Below, piece after piece: positions 1 to 9,720 of a stretch of 64,000 bases of DNA. The stretch's first letter is position 1. Each line of letters starts with the position of its first letter. Source of the stretch: Thraustochytrium sp. TN22 (taxonomy: Eukaryota > Sar > Bigyra > Thraustochytrida > Thraustochytriidae); contig JABLUY010000095.1 in NCBI GenBank assembly GCA_013306675.1, forward strand, positions 29,015 to 93,014, written 5' to 3'. Below the pieces are notes generated by a model. The model was given only the letters and a program-made list of their open reading frames with translations, did no database searches and was not told where the DNA came from. The position numbers were made by a program, and so were the translations under genes.

Positions 1-1125
1 AGATGCTCGCCGTATGCGAGCGCGAAGCGTCCTTTCCCCCGTTTCGGAGTCCTCCTCTCGCGAATAGTCGCGCACGGCCTGGTCGAGAAAGCTCTCCATC
101 GCGCTTCTCACATAAAGAGAGATCACATCCGCGAAGTTGGTGGACCGTGCGCGAGGGCGAGTCAGCTCGTAGCTCAGACGTCTTACCAGCATGACGTCTG
201 CAAAACGCCAGCTCTGCATCTTGAACATGGGGTACTCTGGCTCGATCGCCAAGAGACAGTCTGGCAGACTCAAGGCGAAGGCCTCCCCCTGGCCTGGCAC
301 GAAGGCGAGCTCAAGCTTGCGTCCTGCCTGCTGCGCGCAGAGGACTGCCCACAGGCTCCATGGCCGCTCCAGTGCGAGAATGCGGGCCCAATCGTCCACG
401 ATGAGGGCGACGCGGTGGGACTTTGCGATGAGAGACCGCAGCAACTCCGTCTGCGCCCAGTCCACGGCCGCCCAGTCCGCGTCCCCGGCCTTGCCACCCA
501 TGGCTTCTGTGCAAACACTGCCTTGAAAGAGGCGGCTGCTGGTGCAGGCCAGGTCGAGCCAAACGTAGTCCGCATCGTCGAGCGCCTCAAGTGCGGCAAC
601 GAGGTCCGCAAAGCCGCACTCCCAGGCATGAATGACAAAGATGCCACCGTTCTCGGGCCCGACGGGACTGTCAGTGTCCGCGTCCAGACTGCGCACGTAG
701 ATGCTCTCGCCCGCGGCACGGAGCGCCGGCTCGATGACGAGGCTCGCCACGTCGAAGGTGCTCCACCTCTCGCGCGGCTTGTGCAACGCATCGCGGCCCT
801 CGCGGACTTCGATCGTGTGGCTGCCGCCGCCGAGCGCGCGGACCTCCACCACGCCGCCTTCGCGCGCGTGGACCAGCTCCAAGCTCGCGCCGCGCGGCGC
901 GTGCAGGCCGAGGTCCCGCTTCGCCTCGAGAAGGTGCACGCCAGTCGCCAGCGCCCCGCTCCGCACGCCCTCGGCCAGTTCGCGCAGGAGGGCCAGGCGG
1001 ATCGGCCGCGCGTCCAGCAGCTGGGCTGCGCCACGCCGCGCCGCGCTTTGTCTCCGCGCCGTCAGCGACGTTCGCAGCGAAAGCGACGCCCGCGAGGCGG
1101 CAGTACTCGCCCTTCGTCGCGACAT
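1..1125 (-). CDS. TIR-like (HAW) domain/TPR protein, copy 1, C-terminus outside window
   Basis: This is the N-terminal 375 residues of the same protein as the neighbour at 1881-5159, running off the left edge. The start ATG at 1125 matches the starts of copies 2 and 3. Relative to copy 2 there is no insertion or deletion across the visible part, because the offset stays at 4034 bases, and I saw no interrupting stop. It contains the whole N-terminal module: the HAW motif, the WLD motif and the VDDW/PWSLW block described for copy 2. The role is unknown. Family experience with HAW domains followed by TPRs suggests a signalling or recognition protein, but that is inference. Confidence 0.85.
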   Translation of the reverse strand, partial: MSRRRASTAASRASLSLRTSLTARRQSAARRGAAQLLDARPIRLALLRELAEGVRSGALATGVHLLEAKRDLGLHAPRGASLELVHAREGGVVEVRALGGGSHTIEVREGRDALHKPRERWSTFDVASLVIEPALRAAGESIYVRSLDADTDSPVGPENGGIFVIHAWECGFADLVAALEALDDADYVWLDLACTSSRLFQGSVCTEAMGGKAGDADWAAVDWAQTELLRSLIAKSHRVALIVDDWARILALERPWSLWAVLCAQQAGRKLELAFVPGQGEAFALSLPDCLLAIEPEYPMFKMQSWRFADVMLVRRLSYELTRPRARSTNFADVISLYVRSAMESFLDQAVRDYSREEDSETGERTLRARIRRAS

Positions 1126-1880
1126 CGCGCAAGGCGAGGCGAGGCGACGCCGACGCCGATGCCGACGCCGACGCAGGGAGCGGGAAGCGAGGCGGTGGCA
1201 CGGTGACGCTGCGCCCGAGGTTGCTCCGCGCCCGCGCGCCGCCGCGCCTGCCGGCGCTCCCAATGATGTTCTGAGCTTGCTGCTGTGCTAGGCCTAGACC
1301 ACCAGAGAACGGAGCGCGTGCAGCCAGGCAGTCAGCGCCTGCCTGTCACGCAAGCGCAAAGTAGGTGACCATCAAGATGAAGAGCCCGAGAAAGAGACCC
1401 GGTCCTTGCGCTCAAGATCAAGGCGATAAAAACACGGCCGAGGAAAGGGAGTCGCGTCACGCCGGGCCTTCAAGTTGATCCCGCCTCGCTCGCTTGACTC
1501 ACATCAGTCGTTCCGCTTCGCTTGCAAACCTTGAGTGCGGTGAAGTGCACCAAGTTGTGCGTGCGACCTCTCTCTCCACTGCCAGCCTGAAGACGATCCA
1601 GGAGCGGTGCTTGCTTGCTAGAGGCTGTTGCAAGGGTTTCGTGATTGGTGGTGGGTAACCCTCCCAGCTGGTGGCCGCCCATGCGGTAGAGTCAGATGGT
1701 TGGAAAAAGGTTAGGAAGAGCTTGGCTCGGCTCGCTCGGGCGGGCGCTGCGCATCGCAGCGAGTTGCGTGATCTCTCACTTCAACCTTAGGACGTTTCAG
1801 ACTCAAAGTCAGCTACTACTTGTGCGTGGTGGAGAAAGCGCCAGGTGCGAAGTGCGAGGTGGGGGGCGCTCGCCTCGCGG
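1126..1880. other. Intergenic 5' flank of copy 1, no gene seen
   Basis: GC-rich stretch between copies 1 and 2. It is matched block by block by 5160-5931 and in part by 9211-9605, so it is part of the duplicated unit and must hold the copies' promoters. Short direct repeats of gac-rich sequence lie just upstream of the start codon and vary in number between copies. No open frame here looks coding. Confidence 0.6.
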
Positions 1881-4800
1881 TCAGAGCCGGAGCGGGCCGC
1901 TTCTGACGATGCGCCGATCCAACCAGTTCAGATCTGTAGTATTGGGAGGGTCGGGCTCGTCGTGTTGGCCGGACTCGGCTCTCTTGACCTGATCGGAAAG
2001 CTCCGCATAACGTAGCGCGTTGAGGTCGTCGCCGCGAGCCCGAAAGATGCGACCCGTTTCGTGGAAATCAAAGCTGAGCAAGGATGTCACCTTGCCGTTG
2101 CTGTCTGTGGCACGCAAGGAGATCGCGCGAAAGGCCCAGTGCAAGGCATTGTCGGTGTCGCCCGTGTCCAAGTATATTCTGCGGAGCAAGGAAGCTGCCG
2201 GAGCAGAGGTTGGGTTCATCTCGATCGCACGGAGCGCAATGTCGAGGGCATCTTGTGGCTGCCCACGTCTGGCAATCGCACTGGCTGTTTTGACGGCGAA
2301 AAAGGAGATGTCGTGCTTCCACGCACGTCGCAGCGAGAGCGCGAAGAACTCGTCGGTCGCCTCCACCCATGAATCGAGCGAGGTCCGGCTGAAATAGCGC
2401 CGTGAAAAGTGCAGGAGAGCCGCACGCTTCCTGATGAGAATCCCATCGCCGCCCGCCAAGAGCGCATGCGCACGGGTTTCAAAAGGGAGAGCCGCGCGGA
2501 GGTTCTGGCCGATGGGCTGTTCGCTTCTCCACAGCAGGGCTCCGCGAAGTACGATGATCGCTTGTACTCGTTGAGAGACATGCCCAATCCGGTCGATGAT
2601 GTCGGCCCGGCGCGTGTGGTAGACTATTTCCTCTGGTGAAGACCGCCCTAACGTCTCTGGCTTTGCCTCCTTCGCGAGCTGCTCGAGGACGAACGCGTGG
2701 CGCATGGCATCTTCCGGGGTGCAGTCGGTGAGCAGTCGGTCCGCGCGCTCCAAGAGCGTCTTGGAGGAGGCCCGATCTCCCACACGCGCGTGTTGAGCCG
2801 CCATATCCATGAGTGTGCCTATGAGTGCACGGTCCTTGCGTCCGTAGAGCGCTTCTAGCATGGTGAGCGCCTTCTTGAGCAGGCCAAGGTTGCGAGCCGC
2901 ATGCTTCTTTGCCACTACTGTCTCGCTTGTTCTGTTCGCGTGCCTGCGCGCACGATAGAGGCGCCCAAGGAGCCTGTTCGTGAAAGCCACATCCCGATGC
3001 TCGGGGCCGAGGAGCTCGCGCCGAAGACGCAGCGCCTCGTCCAGAAACGGCTTAGCTAGAGCAGGCCGCGAAGGCTTCTCCTTCTTGCCATTTGCAGCTT
3101 CGTCATCCACTTCGTCTTCCTCGGGCTCAGCGTCGCTCGGGCTCAGGCTCCAGGATCGCAGGAGGTGCTCCGCAGCGGCCTCGAGGGCCTCTGTGTGAGC
3201 ACGCGGGTCGTCATGGCGCTTCGCCTGCTCGAACGCAGCCGCTGCCATGCGCTCTGCCGTGGGCGCGTCCGTGGCGGCTTGGACTGCTTCCAACAGGGTC
3301 TCTACCATTGTCGAATGCGCCGGGCCGGCGATGGCCTCGCAGGCAGCGAGGTAGCGGCCGAGGCTCGCCTCGCCGCGGCCCTGCAAGCATACTTCGCCCC
3401 AGTAAAAGGCGGCAGTAGCAGCCGTGCGGGTTTTCGGGTGAAGGAGCCCGAGCGCTGCGGCGCGCTTCGCACAGAGCTCCTCGAGCAGGAGCGCCTTGTC
3501 CTTGGCCGGCAGCGCGCCCATAAAGCCCACTCTCGACAAGGCAAACGCCGCGCTCGGCGAGGGGTCGTCGTCGCACACGCTCATGGCGTGGCGGTAGTGC
3601 GCGATGGATTCTGCAAAGCGAGGTTCCTTTTGCAGGGTCAGACCATGGCCCAGGAATTTATGTGCGCCACAGACCCAGCGGCTGCTACTGCCGAGGGTCG
3701 CAAGGCCAATCTTGAGCGCCTCTCGCGCGGCCCCCACCACCTCGTCGTAGAGCCCCTCTTTCCCGAGAATACTCATCCTATTGGCGCGGACGGCGGCCGG
3801 CTCATTCGGGTCCGTGTCCGGGAGCTCCGCGTAGATCCCCAGGGCTTCCTCGAAGAGTTCGCACGCCTGCGACTTGCGCGAGCGCGCTTCTTGGAGCGCG
3901 CCGAGCGCGGCGGTGACGCGCGCGATCTCCACGCGCGGCGCGTCGCCGTGGACAGTAAGCAGCGCGTCTCGAACCTCGCGAAGCTCTTGCTCGCTCACTT
4001 GGAGCTTACAGTCGGCTTCGGGTTGAATTCTCCAGGATGCTCGCCGTATGCGAGCGCGAAGCGTCCTTTCCCCCGTTTCGGAGTCCTCCTCTCGCGAATA
4101 GTCGCGCACGGCCTGATCGAGAAAGCTCTCCATCGCGCTTCTCACATAAAGACGAATCACATCCGCGAAGTTGGTGGACCGTGCGCGAGGGCGAGTCCGC
4201 TCGTAGCTCAGACGTCTTACCAGCATGACGTCTGCAAAACGCCAGCTCTGCACCTCGAACATGGGGTACTCTGGCTCGATCGCCAAGAGACAGTCAGGCA
4301 GACTCAAGGCGAAGGCCTCCCCCTGGCCTGGCACGAAGGCGAGCTCAAGCCTGCGTCCTGCCTGCTGCGCGCAGAGGACTGCCCACAGGCTCCATGGCCG
4401 CTCCAGCGCGAGAATGCGGGCCCAATCGTCCACGATGAGGGCGACGCGGTGGGACTTTGCGATGAGAGACCGCAGCAACTCCGTCTGCGCCCAGTCCACG
4501 GCTGCCCAGTCCGCGTCCCCGGCCTTGCCACGCATGGCTTCTGTGCAAACACTGCCTTGAAAGAGGCGGCTGCTGGTGCAGGCCAGGTCGAGCCAAACGT
4601 AGTCCGCATCGTCGAGCGCCTCAAGTGCGGCAACGAGGTCCGCAAAGCCGCACTCCCAGGCATGAATGACAAAGATGCCACCGTTCTCGGGCCCGACGGG
4701 ACTGTCCGTGTCCGCGTCTAGACTGCGCACGTAGATGCTCTCGCCCGCGGCACGGAGCGCCGGCTCGATGACGAGGCTCGCCACGTCGAAGATGCTCCAC

Positions 4801-5159
4801 CTCTCGCGCGGCTTGTGCAACGCATCGCGGCCCTCGCGGACTTCGATCGTGTGGCTGCCGCCGCCGAGCGCGCGGACCTCCACCACGCCGTCTTCGCGCG
4901 CGTGGACCAGCTCCAAGCTCGCGCCGCGCGGCGCGTGCAGGCCGAGGTCCCGCTTCGCCTCGAGAAGGTGCACGCCAGTCGCCAGCGCCCCGGTCCGCAC
5001 GCCCTCGGCCAGTTCGCGCAGGAGGGCCAGGCGGATCGGCCGCGCGTCCAGCAGCTGTGCCGCGCCACGCCGCGCCGCGCTTTGTCTCCGCGCCGTCAGC
5101 GACGTTCGCAGCGAAAGCGACGCCCGCGAGGCGGCAGTACTCGCCCTTCGTCGCGACAT
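1881..5159 (-). CDS. TIR-like (HAW) domain/TPR protein, copy 2 (1092 aa)
   Basis: Large soluble protein with no signal peptide or membrane segment. An N-terminal module spans about residues 30-300. It holds a strand ending FVIHAW (HAW at 166-168), then YVWLD (187-191), VDDW (243-246) and PWSLW (255-259). This order resembles the TIR-like module that precedes TPRs in many algal and oomycete proteins annotated as kinesin light chain-like; the match is from memory, not a search. The rest is helical with kinesin-light-chain-type TPR signatures, such as the stretch with LRRELLGPEHRDVA. The start was chosen because all three copies share this ATG. Nothing shows a catalytic residue set with confidence, so enzymatic (NADase-like) activity is not claimed. 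Family members act as scaffolds or sensors; here the function is unknown. Confidence 0.85.
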   Translation of the reverse strand: MSRRRASTAASRASLSLRTSLTARRQSAARRGAAQLLDARPIRLALLRELAEGVRTGALATGVHLLEAKRDLGLHAPRGASLELVHAREDGVVEVRALGGGSHTIEVREGRDALHKPRERWSIFDVASLVIEPALRAAGESIYVRSLDADTDSPVGPENGGIFVIHAWECGFADLVAALEALDDADYVWLDLACTSSRLFQGSVCTEAMRGKAGDADWAAVDWAQTELLRSLIAKSHRVALIVDDWARILALERPWSLWAVLCAQQAGRRLELAFVPGQGEAFALSLPDCLLAIEPEYPMFEVQSWRFADVMLVRRLSYERTRPRARSTNFADVIRLYVRSAMESFLDQAVRDYSREEDSETGERTLRARIRRASWRIQPEADCKLQVSEQELREVRDALLTVHGDAPRVEIARVTAALGALQEARSRKSQACELFEEALGIYAELPDTDPNEPAAVRANRMSILGKEGLYDEVVGAAREALKIGLATLGSSSRWVCGAHKFLGHGLTLQKEPRFAESIAHYRHAMSVCDDDPSPSAAFALSRVGFMGALPAKDKALLLEELCAKRAAALGLLHPKTRTAATAAFYWGEVCLQGRGEASLGRYLAACEAIAGPAHSTMVETLLEAVQAATDAPTAERMAAAAFEQAKRHDDPRAHTEALEAAAEHLLRSWSLSPSDAEPEEDEVDDEAANGKKEKPSRPALAKPFLDEALRLRRELLGPEHRDVAFTNRLLGRLYRARRHANRTSETVVAKKHAARNLGLLKKALTMLEALYGRKDRALIGTLMDMAAQHARVGDRASSKTLLERADRLLTDCTPEDAMRHAFVLEQLAKEAKPETLGRSSPEEIVYHTRRADIIDRIGHVSQRVQAIIVLRGALLWRSEQPIGQNLRAALPFETRAHALLAGGDGILIRKRAALLHFSRRYFSRTSLDSWVEATDEFFALSLRRAWKHDISFFAVKTASAIARRGQPQDALDIALRAIEMNPTSAPAASLLRRIYLDTGDTDNALHWAFRAISLRATDSNGKVTSLLSFDFHETGRIFRARGDDLNALRYAELSDQVKRAESGQHDEPDPPNTTDLNWLDRRIVRSGPLRL

Positions 5160-5931
5160 CGCGCAAGGCGAGGCGACGCCGCTGCCGACGCCGCTGCCGC
5201 TGCCGACGCAGGGAGCGGGAAGCGAGGCGGTGGCACGGTGACGCTGCGCCCGAGGTTGCTCCGCGCCCGGGCGCCGCCGCGCCTGCCGGCGCCTGCCGGC
5301 GCTCCCAATGATGTTCTGAGCTTGCTGCTGTGCTAGGCCTAGACCACCAGAGAACGGAGCGCGTGCAGCCAGTCAGCGCCTGCCTGTCACGCGAGCCCAA
5401 AGTAGGTGACCATCAAGATGAAGAGCCCGAGAAGAGACCCGGTCCTTGCGCTCAAGATCAAGGCGATAAAAACACGGCCGAGGAAATGGAGTCGCGTCAC
5501 GCCGGGCCTTCAAGTTGACCCCGCATCGCTCGCTTGACTCAGTCGTTCCGCTTCGCTTGCAAACCCTGAGTGCGGTGAAGTGCACCAAGTTGTGCGTGCG
5601 ACGTCTCTCTCCACTGCCAGCCCGAAGACGATCCAGGAGCGGTGCGTGCTTGCTAGAGGCTGTTACAAGGGGTTTGTGATTAGTGGTGGGTAACTCTCCC
5701 AGCTGGTGGCCGCGCATGCGGTAGAGTCAGATGGTTGGAAAAAGGTTAGGAAGAGCTTGGCTCGGCTCGCTCGGGCGGGCGCTGCGCATCGCAGCGAGTT
5801 GCGTGATCTCTCACTTCAGCCTTGGGACGTTTCAGACTCGAAGCGGCCCTTGGCAAAAGTCAGCTACTACTTGTGCGTGGTGGAGAAAGCGCCAGGTGCG
5901 AAGTGCGAGGTGGGGGGCGCTCGCCTCGCGG
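5160..5931. other. Intergenic 5' flank of copy 2, no gene seen
   Basis: Homologous to 1126-1880 and part of the 4 kb repeat unit. It holds a tandem duplication of a short cgcctgccgg unit near 5279-5300 that copy 1 lacks. No separate gene is supported. Confidence 0.6.
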
Positions 5932-8900
5932 TCAGAGCCGGAGCGGGCCGCTTTTGACGATGTGCCGATCCACCCAATGCAGACCTGCAGCCCGGTGTGG
6001 GTCGGGCTCGTCGTGCTCGCGGAGCATGGCTTGCGTGACCTGCTCGGTAAGGTCCGCATAACGTAGCGCATTGAGATTGTCGCCACGAGCCCGAAAGATG
6101 CGACTCGTTTCGGAGAAATGACGGCTGAGCGTGAAAGGGAGCTTGCCATCGCTGCCTATGGCATGCAAGGAGATCGCGCGAAAGGCCCAGTGCAAGGCAT
6201 TGTCGGTGTCGCCCATGTCCAAGTAACAATCGCGGAGGAAGGAAGCTAGCGGAGCAGCTGCAGGGTCAATCTCGATCGCTCGGAGCGCAATCTCGAGGGC
6301 ATCTTGTGGCTGCCCAAGCATGGCAATCGCACCGGCTGCTCTGGCGGCGAAATTGGAGATCTTGACCTTCCACGCACGTCGCAGCGAGAGCGTGAAGAAC
6401 TCCCCGGCCGCCTCCACCCATGGATCGGGCGAGGTCTGTCTGTGACAGCGCGGTGGAACGCGCAGGAGAGCGCCGCGATGCTTGATGAGAAGGCCATCGC
6501 CGCCCGCCAAGAGCGCCTGCGCGCGAGTCTCGAAAGGGAGAGCTGCGCGGAGGTTCTCTTCGACAGGGTGGTCGTTTCTCTGCAGTAGGGCTTCGCGAAG
6601 TACGATGATCGCATTTGCTCGATGACAGACATTCCCAATCCGGTCAATGATGTCGACCCGGCGCGTGTAGTAGACTATTTGCTCTGACGAAGACTGCAAA
6701 AACGTCTCTGGCTTTGCCTCCTTCGCGAGCTGCTCGAGGACGAACGCGTGGCGCACGGCATCCTCCGGTGTGCAGTCGGTGAGCAGTCGGTCCGCGCGCT
6801 CCAAGAGCGCCTTGGAGGAGGCACGGTCTCCCACACGCGCGTGTTGAGCCGCCATATCCATGAGTGTGCCTATGAGTGCACGGTCCTTGCGTCCGTAGAG
6901 TGCTTCAAGCATGGTGAGCGCCTTCTTGAGCAGGCGAAGGTTGCGAGCCGCATGCTTCTTTGCCACTACTGTCGCGCTTATTTTGTTCGCGCGCCTGCGC
7001 GCACGATAGAGGCGCCCAAGGAGCCTGTTCGTCAAGGCCACATCCCGATGTTCGGGACCGAGGAGCTCGCGCCGAAGACGCAGCGCCTCGTCCAGAAACG
7101 GCTTAGCTAGAGCAGGCCGCGAAGGCTTCTCTTTCTTGTCATTTGCAGCCTCGTCGTCCACTTCGTCTTCCTCGGGCTCAGCGTCGCTCGGGCCCAGGCT
7201 CCTGGATAGCAGAATGGACTGCGCAGCGGCCTGAAGGGCCTCTGTGTGAGCACGCGGATCGTCATGGCGCTTTGCCTGCTCCAGCGCAGCGGCTGCCATG
7301 CGCTCTGCCGTGCGCGCGTCCGTGGCGGCTTCGACTGCCTCCAACAGGGTCTCCACCATTGTCGAATGCGCCGGGCCGGCGATGGCCTCGCAGGCAGCGA
7401 GGTAGCGGCCGAGGCTTGCCTCGCCGCGGCCCTGCAGGCATACTTCGCCCCAGTAAAAGGCGGCAGTAGCAGCCGTGCGGGTTTTCGGGTGAAGGAGCCC
7501 GAGCGCCGCGGCGCGCTTCGCACAGAGCTCCTCAAGGAGGAGCGCCTTGTCCTTGGCCGGCAGCGCGCCCGTAAAGCTCACTCTCGACAAGGCAAACGCC
7601 GCGCTCGGCGAGGGGTCGTCGTCGCATACGCTCATGGCGTGGCGGTAGTGCGCGATGGATTCTGCAAAGCGAGGTTCCTTTTGCAGGAACAGACCCTTGC
7701 CCAGGATGTTATGCGCGCTAGAGACCCAGCGGTTGCCATTGCCGAGGGTCGCAAGGTCAATCTCGAGCGCCTCTCGCGCGGCCCCCACCGCCTCGTTGTA
7801 GAGCCTCTCTTGCCCGAAGAGACTCATCCTCTTGAAGCGGACGGCGGCCGGCTCATTCGGGTCCGTGTCCGGGAGCTCTGCGTAGATCCCCAGGGCTTCC
7901 TCGAAGAGTTCGCACGCCTGCGACTTGCGCGAGCGCGATACTTGGAGCGCGCCGAGCGTGGCGGTGACGCGCGCTATCTCCACATGCGGCGCATCGCCGT
8001 GGACAGAGAGCAGCGCGTCTCGAACCTCGCGAAGCTCTTGCTCGCTCACTTGAAGCTTACAGTCGGCTTCGGGTTGAATCCTCCAGGATGCTCGCCGTAT
8101 GCGAGCGCGAAGCGTCCTTTCCCCCGTTTCGGAGTCCTCCTCTCGCGAATAGTCGCGCACGGCCTGGTCGAGAAAGCTCTCCATCGCGCTTCTCACATAA
8201 AGACGAATCACATTCGCGAAGTTGGTGGACCGTGCGCGAGGGCGAGTCAGCTCGTAGCTCAGACGTCTTACCAGCATGACGTCTGCAAAACGCCAGCCCT
8301 GCACCTTGAACATGGGGTAGTCTGGCTCGATCGCCAAGAGACAGTCAGGCAGACTCAAGGCGAAGGCCTCCCCCTGGCCTGGCACGAAGGCGAGCTCAAG
8401 CTTGCGTCCTGCCTGCTGCGCGCAGAGGACTGCCCACAGGCTCCATGGCCGCTCCAGCGCGAGAATGCGGGCCCAATCGTCCACGATGAGGGCGACGCGG
8501 TGGGACTTTGCGATGAGAGACCGCAGCAACTCCGTCTGCGCCCAGTCCACGGCTGCCCAGTCCGCGTCCCCGGCCTTGCCACGCATGGCTTCTGTGCAAA
8601 CACTGCCTTGAAAGAGGCGGCTGCTGGTGCAGACCAGGTCGAGCCAAACGTAGTCCGCATCGTCGAGCGCCTCAAGTGCGGCAACGAGGTCCGCGAAGCC
8701 GCACTCCCAGGCATGAATGACAAAGATGCCACCGTTCTCGGGCCCGACGGGACTGTCCGTGTCCGCGTCCAGACTGCGCACGTAGATGCTCTCGCCCGCG
8801 GCACGAAGCGCCGGCTCGATGACGAGGCTCGCCACGTCGAAGGTGCTCCACCTCTCGCGCGGCTTGCGCAACGCATCGCGGCCCTCGCGGACTTCGATCG

Positions 8901-9210
8901 TGTGGCTGCCGCCGCCGAGCGCGCGGACCTCCACCACGCCGTCTTCGCGCGCGTGGACCAGCTCCAAGCTCGCGCCGCGCGGCGCGTGCAGGCCGAGGTC
9001 CCGCTTCGCCTCGAGAAGGTGCACGCCAGTCGCCAGCGCCCCGCTCCGCACGCCCTCGGCCAGTTCGCGCAGGAGGGCCAGGCGGATCGGCCGCGCGTCC
9101 AGCAGCTGGGCCGCGCCACGCCGCGCCGCGCTTTGTCTCCGCGCCGTCAGCGACGTTCGCAGCGAAAGCGACGCCCGCGAGGCGGCAGTACTCGCCCTTC
9201 GTCGCGACAT
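5932..9210 (-). CDS. TIR-like (HAW) domain/TPR protein, copy 3 (1092 aa)
   Basis: Same length and architecture as copy 2: HAW, WLD and VDDW/PWSLW motifs in the first 260 residues, then TPR-like helices. The open frame extends upstream to a GTG at 9552, but the ATG at 9210 matches the starts of the other copies and the extra 114 codons look like translated flank. By eye the first 420 residues differ from copy 2 at only about 15-20 positions, whereas the last 215 differ at roughly a third. The end of the protein, SGPLRL, is again conserved. Both copies look intact and are probably expressed, which would need transcript data to show. Confidence 0.85.
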   Translation of the reverse strand: MSRRRASTAASRASLSLRTSLTARRQSAARRGAAQLLDARPIRLALLRELAEGVRSGALATGVHLLEAKRDLGLHAPRGASLELVHAREDGVVEVRALGGGSHTIEVREGRDALRKPRERWSTFDVASLVIEPALRAAGESIYVRSLDADTDSPVGPENGGIFVIHAWECGFADLVAALEALDDADYVWLDLVCTSSRLFQGSVCTEAMRGKAGDADWAAVDWAQTELLRSLIAKSHRVALIVDDWARILALERPWSLWAVLCAQQAGRKLELAFVPGQGEAFALSLPDCLLAIEPDYPMFKVQGWRFADVMLVRRLSYELTRPRARSTNFANVIRLYVRSAMESFLDQAVRDYSREEDSETGERTLRARIRRASWRIQPEADCKLQVSEQELREVRDALLSVHGDAPHVEIARVTATLGALQVSRSRKSQACELFEEALGIYAELPDTDPNEPAAVRFKRMSLFGQERLYNEAVGAAREALEIDLATLGNGNRWVSSAHNILGKGLFLQKEPRFAESIAHYRHAMSVCDDDPSPSAAFALSRVSFTGALPAKDKALLLEELCAKRAAALGLLHPKTRTAATAAFYWGEVCLQGRGEASLGRYLAACEAIAGPAHSTMVETLLEAVEAATDARTAERMAAAALEQAKRHDDPRAHTEALQAAAQSILLSRSLGPSDAEPEEDEVDDEAANDKKEKPSRPALAKPFLDEALRLRRELLGPEHRDVALTNRLLGRLYRARRRANKISATVVAKKHAARNLRLLKKALTMLEALYGRKDRALIGTLMDMAAQHARVGDRASSKALLERADRLLTDCTPEDAVRHAFVLEQLAKEAKPETFLQSSSEQIVYYTRRVDIIDRIGNVCHRANAIIVLREALLQRNDHPVEENLRAALPFETRAQALLAGGDGLLIKHRGALLRVPPRCHRQTSPDPWVEAAGEFFTLSLRRAWKVKISNFAARAAGAIAMLGQPQDALEIALRAIEIDPAAAPLASFLRDCYLDMGDTDNALHWAFRAISLHAIGSDGKLPFTLSRHFSETSRIFRARGDNLNALRYADLTEQVTQAMLREHDEPDPHRAAGLHWVDRHIVKSGPLRL

Positions 9211-9720
9211 CGCGCAAGGCGAGGCGACGCCGACGCCGACGCCGACGCAGGGAGCCAGAAGCGAGGCGGTGGCACGGTGACGCTGCGCCCGAGGTTGCTC
9301 CGCGCCCGCGCGCCGCCGCGCCTGCCGGCGCCTGCCGGCGCTCCCAATGATGTTCTGAGCTAGCTGCTGTGCTAGTACTACTAGACCACGGAGAACGCCG
9401 GCGGAGCGCGTGCAGCCAGTCAGCGCCTGGCGCCGCCTGCCTGTCACGCAAACCCAAAGTAGGTGACCACCATGATGAAGAGCCCGAGAAAGAGACCTTG
9501 CGCTCAAGATCAAGGCGATAAAAACACGGCCGAGGAAAGGGAGTCGCGTCACGCCGGGCCTTCAAGTTGACCCCGCCTCGCTCGCTTGACTCAGTCGTTC
9601 CGCTTCGCGTTCCGCTTCGCGCCGCTTCGCTTGCGGACCTTCGTTCGCATGATGAGCCTGGCTTGCTCATCACCATCACGTTCATCGCGTGCGTGAGATT
9701 CTTAACTATGGTCATTATGG
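9211..9720. other. Intergenic region between copy 3 and the diverged paralogue
   Basis: The first 400 bases are homologous to the 5' flanks of copies 1 and 2. After about 9605 the sequence is unique and includes a short gttccgcttcgc direct repeat at 9597-9620. No gene is seen. Confidence 0.55.

Larger units (their letters stand above)
1..9605. repeat. Tandem array of ~4.04 kb units carrying TIR-like/TPR genes
   Basis: Three direct units are visible. Unit 2 is offset from unit 1 by 4034 bases and unit 3 from unit 2 by 4051 bases, judged from the homologous start codons at 1125, 5159 and 9210. Each unit holds one gene of the minus strand plus about 0.7 kb of 5' flank. The flanks share several blocks, for example the stretches around 1265-1330, 5300-5360 and 9340-9400. 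The first unit is cut by the window edge, so the array may continue to the left. Similarity to unit 3 fades near position 9605, where a different flank begins. Confidence 0.93.

Noticed and set aside
270-1034. Long minus-strand frame starting MAQPSCWTRG
   Set aside because: It lies in another frame over the TIR-like/TPR gene and repeats in shifted form over the other copies; composition is Arg/Ala/Ser-rich and it has no domain.
3165-4721. 518-codon plus-strand frame over TPR copy 2, and a 705-codon one over copy 3
   Set aside because: Antisense shadows in high-GC coding sequence; no family signal, whereas the minus strand has clear TPR and HAW motifs.
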